A stretch of DNA of 64,000 nt from Pedobacter jeongneungensis (GTDB taxonomy: Bacteria > Bacteroidota > Bacteroidia > Sphingobacteriales > Sphingobacteriaceae), in the NCBI RefSeq assembly GCF_000633455.1, contig NZ_AYMG01000010.1, positions 356,245 through 420,244 on the forward strand, in the 5' to 3' direction. Shown piece after piece: positions 36,399 to 44,714 of the stretch. A model generated the notes under the pieces. It was not told the DNA's origin and made no database searches. It worked only from the letters and a program-made list of their open reading frames with translations. Every line of letters starts with the position of its first letter. The stretch's first letter is position 1. A program made the translations under genes and the position numbers.

Positions 36399-36584
36399 TT
36401 AATCTTTCTTAGGTACCTTCGCTCCTTCTTTCCTTGCTTCTGACAATCCGATGGCAATTGCTTGCTTTTTGGATGTTACTTTTTTACCTGAACCGCTTTT
36501 AAGCTTACCTTCTTTCATTTCGTGCATGGTTTTTTCTACCTTCTCACCAGCTTTTTCTGAGTACTTTGCCATTGCTTTAGTCAT
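36399..36584 (-). CDS. DUF6496 domain protein
   Basis: A 61-residue basic protein: KYSEKAGEKVEKTMHEMKEG, KLKSGSGKKVTSKKQAIAIG, then LSEARKEGAKVPKKD. This matches the small DUF6496 family. The function is unknown; the Lys/Ser/Gly-rich make-up suggests nucleic-acid contact. The first ATG lies inside the last unit of a 12-copy ATGACTA tandem array, and a second in-frame ATG four codons later is an alternative start outside the array. No SD is present. Confidence 0.82.
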   Translation of the reverse strand: MTKAMAKYSEKAGEKVEKTMHEMKEGKLKSGSGKKVTSKKQAIAIGLSEARKEGAKVPKKD

Positions 36585-36667
36585 TAGTCATTAGTCATTA
36601 GTCATTAGTCATTAGTCATTAGTCATTAGTCATTAGTCATTAGTCATTAGTCATTAGTCATTAGTCA
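36581..36667. repeat. Tandem heptamer array (TCATTAG / CTAATGA), 12.4 copies
   Basis: Twelve uninterrupted 7-nt units plus 3 nt. On the minus strand each unit contains an ATG, and reading frames run ATG ACT AAT GAC TAA, so each stop overlaps a later ATG. The array ends at the start of the DUF6496 gene. Confidence 0.95.
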
Positions 36668-36712
36668 AAACACTGATTCCAGCCAGGAGGTTTTGAAAAT
36701 TTTAAACAAAAA

Positions 36713-36741
36713 AATCCGGAGGTGGTTAAACCGTCCGGATT
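36713..36741 (-). terminator. Terminator downstream of the acyl-CoA dehydrogenase
   Basis: AATCCGGA and TCCGGATT form an 8-bp stem extended by GGTGGTTAAACC, with a T-run on the minus strand. Confidence 0.72.
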
Positions 36742-36765
36742 ACTCATAATATATTTGGTTTTTAA

Positions 36766-36847
36766 TAAGGTTGAAGGCGGAAGGTTTAAAAGATATAAGG
36801 TTCAATGCATAAAGCCCTAAACCTTCTACCTTAAAACCCTCTACCTT
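36766..36847. repeat. AAGGTTTA-type interspersed repeat, second copy
   Basis: Words AAGGTTGAAGGCGGAAGGTTT and TAAACCTTCTACCTTA-AAACC oppose each other as in the rpoB-rpoC gap. The element runs up to and touches the stop codon of the acyl-CoA dehydrogenase. Confidence 0.62.
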
Positions 36848-37995
36848 GATAATATTTCTCTGGCGATCACAATCTTCTGGATTTCGGATGTGCCCTCGCC
36901 TATCGTACATAATTTACTGTCGCGGTAAAATTTCTCTACCGGAAAATCTTTAGTGTAACCATATCCGCCAAATATTTGCACAGCATCTGTAGCTACCCTT
37001 ACCGACACTTCTGAAGCAAAATATTTAGCCATGGCCGATTCTTTGGTCATTGGCAAGTGCCTGTTCTTTAAATCAGCTGCCTGGCGGATCAATAATTCTG
37101 CCGCTTCAATTTCGGTTGCCATATCAGCCAATTTAAAACTGATGGCCTGGAAACTTGAAATCGGCTGACCAAATTGCTGACGTTGTTTCGAATAAGCTAC
37201 TGCTGCATCAAAAGCACCTTTTGCAATACCTAAAGCCAATGCAGCAATAGAAATTCTTCCACCGTCTAAAACTTTCATGGCCTGTTTAAAGCCTTCACCA
37301 ACATTTCCCAATAAATTGGCTTTCGGTACACGGCAGTTATCAAAAATCATCTCAGTGGTTTCTGATGCACGCATACCCAATTTATTTTCCTTTTTCCCTG
37401 CTGTAAAACCAGGTGTACCCCGCTCTACCACAATGGCCGAAATCCCTTTCGAACTTCCCTGCTCCCCCGTTCTTACCATTACTACAGCAATATCGCCGCT
37501 TTTGCCATGGGTAATCCAGTTTTTGGCACCATTTATAATGTAATCATCGCCATCTTCAACAGCGGTTGTCATCATTCTTAAAGCATCCGAACCGGTGTTT
37601 GCTTCGGTTAAACCCCAGGCACCAATCCATTCGGCTGTTGCCAGTTTAGGTAACCATCTTTGTTTTTGCTCTTCATTGGCAAAGGCTAAAATATGACCTG
37701 TACATAAAGAGTTGTGTGCCGCTAATGATAAACCGATAGAGCCACATACTCGGGCCACTTCTACAATTACATCAACATATTCCTGATAGCCCAAACCCGA
37801 GCCACCATATTCTTCGGGAACCAAAACGCCCATCAGGCCCAGTTCTCCAAGTTGCTTAAACAGCTCTACCGGAAAATGCTGTGCCTCATCCCATTCCATA
37901 ATATTTGGACGAATGTTTTTCTCTGCAAAATCGCGGACCATGGCCTTTACATTCTGCTGAGTTTCTGTTTCTGAAAAATCGAAGCTTACGCTCAT
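36841..37995 (-). CDS. Acyl-CoA dehydrogenase
   Basis: The 384-residue FAD flavoenzyme oxidises acyl-CoA at the alpha-beta bond. It has the N-terminal all-alpha domain, the flavin motif [12 protein letters not shown], the acyl-binding [17 protein letters not shown], and the C-terminal [21 protein letters not shown] plus [11 protein letters not shown] with the likely catalytic Glu. Length is standard for the short/branched-chain clade. It stands alone, with a terminator and a repeat after it, so substrate range (short, branched or glutaryl type) cannot be assigned. Confidence 0.95.
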   Translation of the reverse strand: MSVSFDFSETETQQNVKAMVRDFAEKNIRPNIMEWDEAQHFPVELFKQLGELGLMGVLVPEEYGGSGLGYQEYVDVIVEVARVCGSIGLSLAAHNSLCTGHILAFANEEQKQRWLPKLATAEWIGAWGLTEANTGSDALRMMTTAVEDGDDYIINGAKNWITHGKSGDIAVVMVRTGEQGSSKGISAIVVERGTPGFTAGKKENKLGMRASETTEMIFDNCRVPKANLLGNVGEGFKQAMKVLDGGRISIAALALGIAKGAFDAAVAYSKQRQQFGQPISSFQAISFKLADMATEIEAAELLIRQAADLKNRHLPMTKESAMAKYFASEVSVRVATDAVQIFGGYGYTKDFPVEKFYRDSKLCTIGEGTSEIQKIVIAREILSR

Positions 37996-38212
37996 TAAAT
38001 TTTATATTTTAAGTTAGTTCGAGGCAATTATAATCAATTATTTGATAGTTAGTTACCATTAAATATTTGTGTAATTACAGAATGAAATGGTATTCGGTTC
38101 AATTAGTTTATGGGTTAATTTTAAACCTTGCAATTGATTGGGAAAGTTTTTTATATTTTTTTTCAAAAAAATCTGTTTAGAATTAGGAAGACGGTGATTT
38201 TTGATTAATATG

Positions 38213-38300
38213 GTGGAAATTCCACGAAACGTTCCTACGGAACGAAACGCAAACAACCAATGGTTATTTGCTACCTGGGAATCGTCCCTAACGGGACGAT
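38213..38300. repeat. Compound element with three hairpins
   Basis: Three successive perfect hairpins: GTGGAA-A-TTCCAC (38213-38225), CGTTCC-TAC-GGAACG (38230-38244) and ATCGTCCC-TAAC-GGGACGAT (38281-38300). It sits in a 520-nt gap (37996-38515) that has no credible gene. Confidence 0.75.
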
Positions 38301-38515
38301 CTAAGCCAGCTATATATCGAGCTGCCCCCTTCTTCATCCTGAGGTGTAATTTATTACCTAAAAATGAATATAAAAGACTGATTTTGGCAAACGGTAGGCT
38401 GCGTGAGATCGTTATTCCCAACTCGATTGGGATGACGACCGTGTTAATGGGCTCTGTTAATGGCAGGCACAAAGCATCTCTTACTAGAACACCTTCGTTT
38501 TTAACATAGAAACAA
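38301..38515. other. Continuation of repeat-rich intergenic DNA
   Basis: The rest of the gap has CCCAA-CTCGA-TTGGG and GATGACGA-type words seen in Bacteroidota interspersed repeats. Open frames here read through the palindromes and are not credible genes. Confidence 0.5.
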
Positions 38516-39415
38516 TTAAAAAGAAATATAAGGCGCAATTTTATCGATCACCTGCTGGTTTAAGATGGCTATCTTTTTTAAATCAGCTATATTTGAATAG
38601 TTGCCATGTTGTTTACGGTATTGAATAATGGCATTAATCTGTTTATAAGAAAGATATGGATTCCGTTTTAAATCGTCAAAAGCTGCCGTATTGATATTGA
38701 TTGTTTTTAAAGGGGCATTACTTATTGAAATCTGATCTTTAATTTCGGCATACTTAACAGAATCTAAACCGTAAACTTCCATTAACTGTTCTTTTTTATA
38801 AAAACCGCCTAAACGCTCACGATATTTAATGATCCTTTTCGCAAAAGCAGCACCGATTCCTTTTATTTCATCAAGTTTCGCAGAATCAGCCTGATTTATG
38901 TCAACAATTACAGGTGCTTTTTTAACATATTCTTTCTTCTCGAAAGGGATATATTTTTTTGAGGTATTTAGCTCTTTGACAGCGATTTTAACATAGGGCA
39001 AAATCTTTTTATACATCTCCGGAGAAATGGTGTACATTTTCTGAAGATCCTCAGGTTTATAAAATTTTCCGCCTTTGCTGGTATAATTAATAATTGCTTT
39101 TGCCTGTTTTGGTGATAAACCTAAAGTTTGCCAGCCATCAGCATCCAGGGTATTTGGATCGAAATTAAAAAGCCGAGCTGTTTTTTCAGGAGAAGAATTT
39201 TCAATCTTTTCGCGGAGATTATTGGCATATTTTTCATCTGCAACCGTTATTTTCTGAATCTGCGTTAAAAGATTTGGGTCATCTTTTTCTATCGGCCGGG
39301 TATAACCATATATAATAGGTATTGCCTTAAGCACCATAATAATCAATATCAGCAACAACAATCCGTTGAACTCACCTTTACTAAAACCGAAATATTTATT
39401 CAGCCAAATTCTCAT
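38516..39415 (-). CDS. ComEA-like helix-hairpin-helix protein
   Basis: The 299-residue protein has an N-terminal membrane helix (FNGLLLLILIIMVLKAIPIIY) and three tandem helix-hairpin-helix units: around LDADGWQTLGLSPKQAKAII, ADSAKLDEIKGIGAAFAKRI and NTAAFDDLKRNPYLSYKQIN. Each is followed by a GGKFYKPEDL-like turn (GGFYKKEQL, HGNYSNIADL). HhH repeats bind DNA non-specifically, as in ComEA, so a periplasmic DNA-binding or uptake role is possible. No other competence genes are nearby, so this remains tentative. Confidence 0.86.
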   Translation of the reverse strand: MRIWLNKYFGFSKGEFNGLLLLILIIMVLKAIPIIYGYTRPIEKDDPNLLTQIQKITVADEKYANNLREKIENSSPEKTARLFNFDPNTLDADGWQTLGLSPKQAKAIINYTSKGGKFYKPEDLQKMYTISPEMYKKILPYVKIAVKELNTSKKYIPFEKKEYVKKAPVIVDINQADSAKLDEIKGIGAAFAKRIIKYRERLGGFYKKEQLMEVYGLDSVKYAEIKDQISISNAPLKTININTAAFDDLKRNPYLSYKQINAIIQYRKQHGNYSNIADLKKIAILNQQVIDKIAPYISF

Positions 39416-39452
39416 TGATACGATATGACATGTGTATTATAAATATAAATCT

Positions 39453-39460
39453 TATTTTTG
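39453..39460 (+). promoter_or_regulatory. -7 promoter element before the olsF-like gene
   Basis: TATTTTTG matches TAnnTTTG 50 nt before the ATG. The -33 is not clear. Confidence 0.4.
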
Positions 39461-39510
39461 GGATTGCAAAACTGAGCAGGTTTTGCCTATCAACAACCTA
39501 AGAATTTTAT

Positions 39511-41262
39511 ATGAAGATCATAACGACGTCTGAATTTGCTAAAGCAACGAAGATAGATAAGCTAGGTGTACCGGGTTTGGCAGGTTTGATGATGGAGATC
39601 ATGAAACTAAATGATATTAATGATGTATTCGCTCAAAATCAACACTTTAAGGGTTTAGAGTTTGTAGATAAAATATTGGAAACCATTGGTGTTTCGATCG
39701 AATTTGATGATGACGATTTAAACAGTATCCCTAAAACGGGTCCGTTTATTGCCATTGCAAACCACCCTTATGGCGGTGTAGAAGGTTTGGCTCTGGTTAA
39801 ACTTTTATGTACGGTAAGGCCGGATGCAAAGGTGATGGTAAACTTTATCCTGAAAAAAATACCTAACCTTGATGAGTTTTTTGTTGCGGTTAATCCTTTC
39901 GAAAATGTTCAGCATTCATCAAGCATCAGTGGTTTAAAAACAACTTTCGATCTGCTTAGAAATGGAACCCCGATCGGTATTTTTCCGGCCGGAGAGGTTT
40001 CTACCTTTAAACTGGATGCCCAGCAGGTAACCGACAGGATGTGGCACCCGGTGGTTGGAAAACTGATTGCAAAAGCAAAAGTACCGGTTGTACCAATCTA
40101 TTTCCATGGCAATAATGGTGTTTTCTTTAATATTTTGAGTTTTATACACCCAACTCTACGTACAGCAAAACTACCATCTGAGTTTTTAAATAAACACGGA
40201 CGTACCATTAAAGTAAGGATTGGTAAGCCGATTGCGATTTCTGAAATCTCGCACATGAACAGCAGCAATAAGTTAATGGACTTTTTAAGGGCCCGTACTT
40301 ATGCTTTAGGTGTTGGACTGGATACAGAGAAAAAACTTTTCAATCCGTTGAATTTATTTAAAATTAAAAAGAAACCGGTTGAGGTGATTGAAGAAACTTC
40401 GAGGGTTCTGATTAAGGAAGAAGTAGAAAAATTAGAAGATTTTAAAGTTTGGACGGAAAAAAACTATGAAGTTTACATCGTACCAACGCTAAAAATCCCA
40501 AATATTTTAAGAGAAATTGGCCGTTTACGTGAAATCACCTTCCGTGAAGTTGGTGAGGGAACGAATAAAAAAATCGATCTCGACAATTACGACATTTATT
40601 ATAACCATTTATTTATCTGGGATAGGGATTTAGAAAATATAGTTGGTGCTTACCGCATTGGTAAAGGTGATGAGATTTTAGAAAGCATGGGCCGCCGTGG
40701 TTTCTACCTTTCGGAGCTTTTTAAAATGAAAGATCAGTTTTACCCGATGTTGAGACAAGGGATTGAATTGGGCAGATCGTGGATCAGAAAAGAATACCAG
40801 GGCAAACCACTTCCGTTATTCCTGCTCTGGAAAGGGATTTTAAAATACCTGATCGATAACCCACAGTACCGTTATATGTTCGGACCGGTAAGCATTAGCA
40901 ACAATTTTTCGAAATTTAGCAAGGCTTTAATTGTTGATTACATTACCAAAAACCATTTCGATTACGAGATGGCGAAATACGTTAAACCCAGAAACAAATT
41001 TAAAGCCGACTTATTACCTATTTCAACTGATACCCTGGTAGATAGCAGCGAATCTTTTAAAGATTTAGACAGTATTATTGGTGATATCGAAAATTCACAC
41101 ATTAAAATCCCGGTATTGTTACGGCAGTATATGAACCTGAATGCGAAGATTATCTCTTTCAATATAGACCCTAAATTTTCAGACTGTTTGGATGGTTTCT
41201 TAGTGGTAGATACACACAACATTCCACCAGAAATGTTGGAAAAACTTGGCAAGAACCTATAA
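39511..41262 (+). CDS. olsF: Bifunctional acyltransferase, OlsF-type (PlsC-like plus GNAT)
   Basis: The 583-residue fusion has an N-terminal lysophospholipid acyltransferase-like domain (about 1-270) with the NHPYGG block (Asn84, His85) and FPAGEVS (158-164). A C-terminal GNAT/hemolysin-like N-acyltransferase domain follows (about 315-470: REIGRLREITFREVGEGT, NHLFIWDRD, GRRGFYLSELF). In OlsF enzymes the C-terminal half N-acylates ornithine and the N-terminal half O-acylates the product, making phosphorus-free ornithine lipids. In this phylum the amino acid could be glycine or another, so ornithine is inferred. It has its own terminator, and an acyltransferase-only paralogue follows. Confidence 0.87.
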   Translation: MKIITTSEFAKATKIDKLGVPGLAGLMMEIMKLNDINDVFAQNQHFKGLEFVDKILETIGVSIEFDDDDLNSIPKTGPFIAIANHPYGGVEGLALVKLLCTVRPDAKVMVNFILKKIPNLDEFFVAVNPFENVQHSSSISGLKTTFDLLRNGTPIGIFPAGEVSTFKLDAQQVTDRMWHPVVGKLIAKAKVPVVPIYFHGNNGVFFNILSFIHPTLRTAKLPSEFLNKHGRTIKVRIGKPIAISEISHMNSSNKLMDFLRARTYALGVGLDTEKKLFNPLNLFKIKKKPVEVIEETSRVLIKEEVEKLEDFKVWTEKNYEVYIVPTLKIPNILREIGRLREITFREVGEGTNKKIDLDNYDIYYNHLFIWDRDLENIVGAYRIGKGDEILESMGRRGFYLSELFKMKDQFYPMLRQGIELGRSWIRKEYQGKPLPLFLLWKGILKYLIDNPQYRYMFGPVSISNNFSKFSKALIVDYITKNHFDYEMAKYVKPRNKFKADLLPISTDTLVDSSESFKDLDSIIGDIENSHIKIPVLLRQYMNLNAKIISFNIDPKFSDCLDGFLVVDTHNIPPEMLEKLGKNL

Positions 41263-41273
41263 TAAAGGCAATA

Positions 41274-41303
41274 AAAAAACCCAGACATCCATCTGGGTTT
41301 TTT
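41274..41303 (+). terminator. Terminator of the olsF-like gene
   Basis: AAAAAACCCAGA and TCTGGGTTTTTT form a perfect 12-bp stem with a 6-nt loop and a T-run. Confidence 0.92.
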
Positions 41304-41603
41304 ATTATCAACTAACCTAAACTTTATAAATACTAACCAAATATTTATGCCACAAAAGTATAGTTAGCTTGTTAAATTGGTATTAATGAAATGTTATTTA
41401 TAGAATTTTCGCCATCACAATTTCTTAACGGATAAATAGCCCTTTGTTCATATTATTCTGTTATCTTTAGGTACTCTGTATGAGCTATGATTGACATTCT
41501 TCTTTTCCAAGAAAAGGATGTTTCCCCTCTCTTATATTTAGCTCAAATAAAAAATCATTTATCGAATTGGCTTCAACGTGAAACCAGTTTTGAAACATCA
41601 TTT
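41304..41603. other. Intergenic region with no feature seen
   Basis: AT-rich sequence between the terminator and the chosen start of the acyltransferase paralogue. TATCTTTA at about 41462 is a one-mismatch -7 element. An in-frame ATG exists at 41487, but the extension lacks family resemblance. Confidence 0.4.
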
Positions 41604-42419
41604 ATGACAGTCATTTCTAAAGAAAATTTTTCAAAAGCAACAGGTATCTGTAATATCCCTATTCCTGGTCTCGCTTCTTTTTTAATGCGGTTTTTGAAGA
41701 TTAATGATTTTAACGGAATTATTAAAAACGCCGATACTTTAGAAGGTGAAAAATTTGCGAACCACATACTCCATGTTTTGGGTGTTACCATCGAGATCAG
41801 CAATGAAGATCTGGCCAATATTCCAAAAGAAGGTGCGTTTATTGCTATTGCGAACCATCCTTACGGTGCAATAGAATCGCTGGCCTTATTAAGTACATTA
41901 GCCAATCAGCGGCCCGATACCATGTTTATGGGGAATTTCTTATTAAAGAAGATCCCAAACCTCGAGAAATGCATTATTGCGGTAAATCCTTTCGAAAAAG
42001 TACAGGATGCATCGAGCATCAGCGGATTAAAAACTACTTTAAAGGTTTTGAAAGACGGAAGTCCTGTTGCCATTTTTCCAGCCGGCGAAGTTTCTTCTTA
42101 TAAATTTAGAAAAAACCAGATTACTGATCGCGAATGGCATCCTGTGGTGGGAAAAATCATCTCTAAAGCTAATGTACCCATCTTGCCGGTATATTTTCAT
42201 GGCAACAACGGTATCTTTTTTAGCCTGTTGAAATTCATCCATCCTTCCTTGCAAACGGCAAAACTGATTTCAGAACTGTTTAACAAAAACGGTCATAGGT
42301 TAAAAATCAGCATTGGAAAACCCATCATCGTGAGTGAAATAGCTTGTAAAAACTGCAACACATCACTCCTAAAATACTTAAGAACAAGTCTTTACGCGCT
42401 AAGAAAAAATCAGATCTAA
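41604..42419 (+). CDS. Lysophospholipid acyltransferase-like protein, paralogue of the OlsF N-terminal half
   Basis: The 271-residue protein aligns end to end with residues 1-270 of the upstream fusion: MTVISKENFSKATGI, IPGLASFLMRFLKINDFN, FIAIANHPYGAIESLALL, IPNLEKCIIAVNPFEKVQ and IFPAGEVSSYKF. It completely lacks the GNAT half. The start at 41604 is chosen by this alignment. The tandem layout indicates duplication followed by loss of the C-terminal domain. It could acylate the same lyso-lipid or a different one, giving a separate O-acyltransferase; experimental role unknown. Confidence 0.85.
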   Translation: MTVISKENFSKATGICNIPIPGLASFLMRFLKINDFNGIIKNADTLEGEKFANHILHVLGVTIEISNEDLANIPKEGAFIAIANHPYGAIESLALLSTLANQRPDTMFMGNFLLKKIPNLEKCIIAVNPFEKVQDASSISGLKTTLKVLKDGSPVAIFPAGEVSSYKFRKNQITDREWHPVVGKIISKANVPILPVYFHGNNGIFFSLLKFIHPSLQTAKLISELFNKNGHRLKISIGKPIIVSEIACKNCNTSLLKYLRTSLYALRKNQI

Positions 42420-42528
42420 TTTATTCATGTTAATTTCTTATTAAGCACCGCGCCAATTGTTCACATAAATAAATTGTTGATTTTATGTTAATAATAGGTA
42501 AATTTAATGTAACCAAATAGGATGCAGC

Positions 42529-43737
42529 TTGAAAAGAGGGATCTACATATATTTTTTGAACATCTTTTTGTTCGTTTGCCTGATGATGAGTACCACCATC
42601 GCAAATGGACAGAATTACACTTTCGATTTTTACAACGGAACTTTCAATTTCAGTGCCGATTCAACAGTTAATCTTCTGGTATCAAAAACAGCAAATGCAA
42701 CTGAAGTTTCTAAATTCTACACTGAAATATCTTCGGGTAATTATACCCCATTGATTTCTTCACTTAAAAAATATCAGGAAAAGTATAATTTAAATGATTG
42801 GATCTATTATCAGCTGATCCGCAAAACTGCAGAACTGATCAGTCCAAAGGCCGATAATTATTTCCGTTATACTTTATATAAATGGTTTTTGCTCAGCAAG
42901 TGCGGCTATGATGCGAGGTTAGCGGTGGGCAACGAGCAGGTTATCTTTTACGTTAGGAACGAAGAGAACATCAATGATATTCCATTTTTCATGATCGATG
43001 GCAAAAAATATATGTGCCTTAATTACCATGATTATGGAAAACTATTTAAAAAAGCAGATGCTTATATCCCTGTTAATATTTCAATACCCGAAGCCAAAAA
43101 CGCTTTTTCTTATAAAGTTACACGCATGCCGGATTTTAAACCGGAAAGTTATGAAGAGAAAGACGTGGAATTTAGTTATCGTCAGAAAATCTATCATTTT
43201 AAGCTGAAAGTGAATGAAGATGTGCAAACGATTTTTAAGAATTATCCGGGTGTAGATTTCGAAAGTTATTTTAACATTCCCTTAAGCCGCGAAACGTATA
43301 GCTCGTTAATTCCTATTTTAAAGAATAATTTAAAAGAAATGGACCAAAAAAAAGGGGTTGATTATTTGATGCGTTTTACCCGTTATGCTTTTCTTTACGA
43401 AAATGATGAACAGAATTTTGGTGCTGAAAAAAGACTGTCGCCGGAACAAACGCTGTTAAATAAATATAGCGACTGCGATGACCGGGCAGCTTTATTTTTC
43501 TATCTGGTAAAAGAAATTTACAACCTGCCCATGGTGGCCTTGCTCTACCCTACCCATTTAACCATGGCTGTACAGTTTGATAAACCTGTTGGCGAATTTA
43601 TTGTTTACAACGGTAAAAAATACTCTTTTTGCGAACCTACGCCCCAGAAAGAGAATTTAAAGATCGGTCAGCTTTCTTCTACTCTAAAAAACATCAAATA
43701 TGAGGTGGTGTATGCTTATGAGCCTGTTAAGCGGTAA
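42529..43737 (+). CDS. Secreted transglutaminase-like protein
   Basis: The 402-residue exported protein uses a TTG start that gives a good signal peptide (MKRGIYIYFLNIFLFVCLMM to ANGQ). No in-frame ATG lies upstream before a stop. The C-terminal third looks like a transglutaminase/cysteine-protease core: SDCDDRAALFFYLVKE (Cys316) and LYPTHLTMAV (His343), with a downstream FCEPTPQ that could hold the third residue. The N-terminal 250 residues are of unknown fold. It may process peptidoglycan-linked or surface peptides; no substrate evidence exists. Confidence 0.75.
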   Translation: MKRGIYIYFLNIFLFVCLMMSTTIANGQNYTFDFYNGTFNFSADSTVNLLVSKTANATEVSKFYTEISSGNYTPLISSLKKYQEKYNLNDWIYYQLIRKTAELISPKADNYFRYTLYKWFLLSKCGYDARLAVGNEQVIFYVRNEENINDIPFFMIDGKKYMCLNYHDYGKLFKKADAYIPVNISIPEAKNAFSYKVTRMPDFKPESYEEKDVEFSYRQKIYHFKLKVNEDVQTIFKNYPGVDFESYFNIPLSRETYSSLIPILKNNLKEMDQKKGVDYLMRFTRYAFLYENDEQNFGAEKRLSPEQTLLNKYSDCDDRAALFFYLVKEIYNLPMVALLYPTHLTMAVQFDKPVGEFIVYNGKKYSFCEPTPQKENLKIGQLSSTLKNIKYEVVYAYEPVKR

Positions 43738-43871
43738 AACAGAAATTCAATATTAAATTAATATTAATTAATTATAAAATAAATGTTATCTTATAGATAA
43801 CACACTACAAGTAACGGCTATTTGCAGTATTTTTATTTTTAAACTGTTGTTTAAATTTTAAAAGAATCCTT

Positions 43872-44147
43872 ATGTCTGCAATCATTTATACCGTTTTAAA
43901 AGAGTTTTTTGTTGAGATCCATCAACACCAGGTAAAGGCAAGGATTATGTCGCCGGTTAATGATAACAGCGTTTTCGTTTTCCAGACAAGTTTATATTAC
44001 AAGAACAAAAGTGATTCTGACCCTAATCAGCCGGCCTCAACATTTACCTCTTATGCCAATGCTGAAAGGCATTTGCTACAATACCTGGAAGAATTTCAAA
44101 ATACGATCGATCTTGGTGGCCATGTAGCAGAAGGAACTAAAATCTAG
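43872..44147 (+). CDS. Small hypothetical protein
   Basis: A 91-residue soluble protein: IYTVLKEFFVEIHQHQVKAR, SVFVFQTSLYYKNK, TFTSYANAERHLLQYLEEFQ. It has no membrane segment and no recognised family. It stands alone, 134 nt after the transglutaminase-like gene, without SD. The aromatic, helical make-up and clean ATG support a real gene. Confidence 0.6.
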   Translation: MSAIIYTVLKEFFVEIHQHQVKARIMSPVNDNSVFVFQTSLYYKNKSDSDPNQPASTFTSYANAERHLLQYLEEFQNTIDLGGHVAEGTKI

Positions 44148-44273
44148 CTATCAATCAACGGCTTATAGTCAAAATATTTTATATGTTAACTCAATTTCAA
44201 CGAGTTAACATAATCATAATATTGATTTAATTTTCTGATAACATATCTTTGGGCTATATCCATTTTAAGTTCG

Positions 44274-44582
44274 ATGAAAAAAAATAAATCAAAATCAAGA
44301 AACCATTCAGCAGGCAAGAAAGTACGTAAAGAGTTAGAAACAAAATTGGCAGCAGCTTTCGGCGAAGTGGTATCAGCTTATGGCAAAGCAAAAAAAGCAG
44401 ACAAAGTAATCGGAAAATTCGCCAAACAACTGGCTAAAAAAGTTACAATTTCAGCTGCACAGGATTCGATAACTCCATTTATTAAAGAAGAAAAAGCTGC
44501 ACCTGTAGCTACCAAAACAAAGCCTGCTAAAACTGTTGTTGTAAAAAAGGCCAAAGTAGAGGTTAAAGAAGAAAATATTTAA
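44274..44582 (+). CDS. Small basic, lysine/alanine-rich protein
   Basis: A 102-residue protein with Lys-rich ends (MKKNKSKSRNHSAGKKVRKE, then PVATKTKPAKTVVVKKAKV) around a helical middle (LAAAFGEVVSAYGKAKKADKVIGKFAKQLAKK). The tail resembles histone-H1-like C-termini, suggesting nucleoid or RNA binding, but the family was not recognised. It is followed by a strong bidirectional terminator. Confidence 0.65.
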   Translation: MKKNKSKSRNHSAGKKVRKELETKLAAAFGEVVSAYGKAKKADKVIGKFAKQLAKKVTISAAQDSITPFIKEEKAAPVATKTKPAKTVVVKKAKVEVKEENI

Positions 44583-44662
44583 AATATTTATAAAGAAAAA
44601 CAGGTCTTCATCTATATTATGTTGTATCCGCTTTTTTTCCCTATTTAAGAAATTTTAAAAAC

Positions 44663-44691
44663 AAAAAAGCTAGAATTGATCTAGCTTTTTT
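44663..44691. terminator. Bidirectional terminator
   Basis: AAAAAAGCTAG and CTAGCTTTTTT form an 11-bp stem with a 7-nt loop, with T-runs both ways, between convergent genes. Confidence 0.88.
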
Positions 44692-44714
44692 GTTTTTATT
44701 AGAGATAAATAATT

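Noticed and set aside
36581..36667. CRISPR-like array
   Set aside because: It is a 7-nt head-to-tail tandem repeat without spacers.
38059..38538. 159-residue minus-strand frame and the 102-residue plus-strand frame overlapping it
   Set aside because: They read through palindromic repeat DNA, lack conserved protein features and start inside the neighbouring ComEA-like gene or repeat.
41487..41603. Longer start for the acyltransferase paralogue
   Set aside because: The extra 39 residues do not align with the upstream OlsF-like protein, whereas the ATG at 41604 does exactly.
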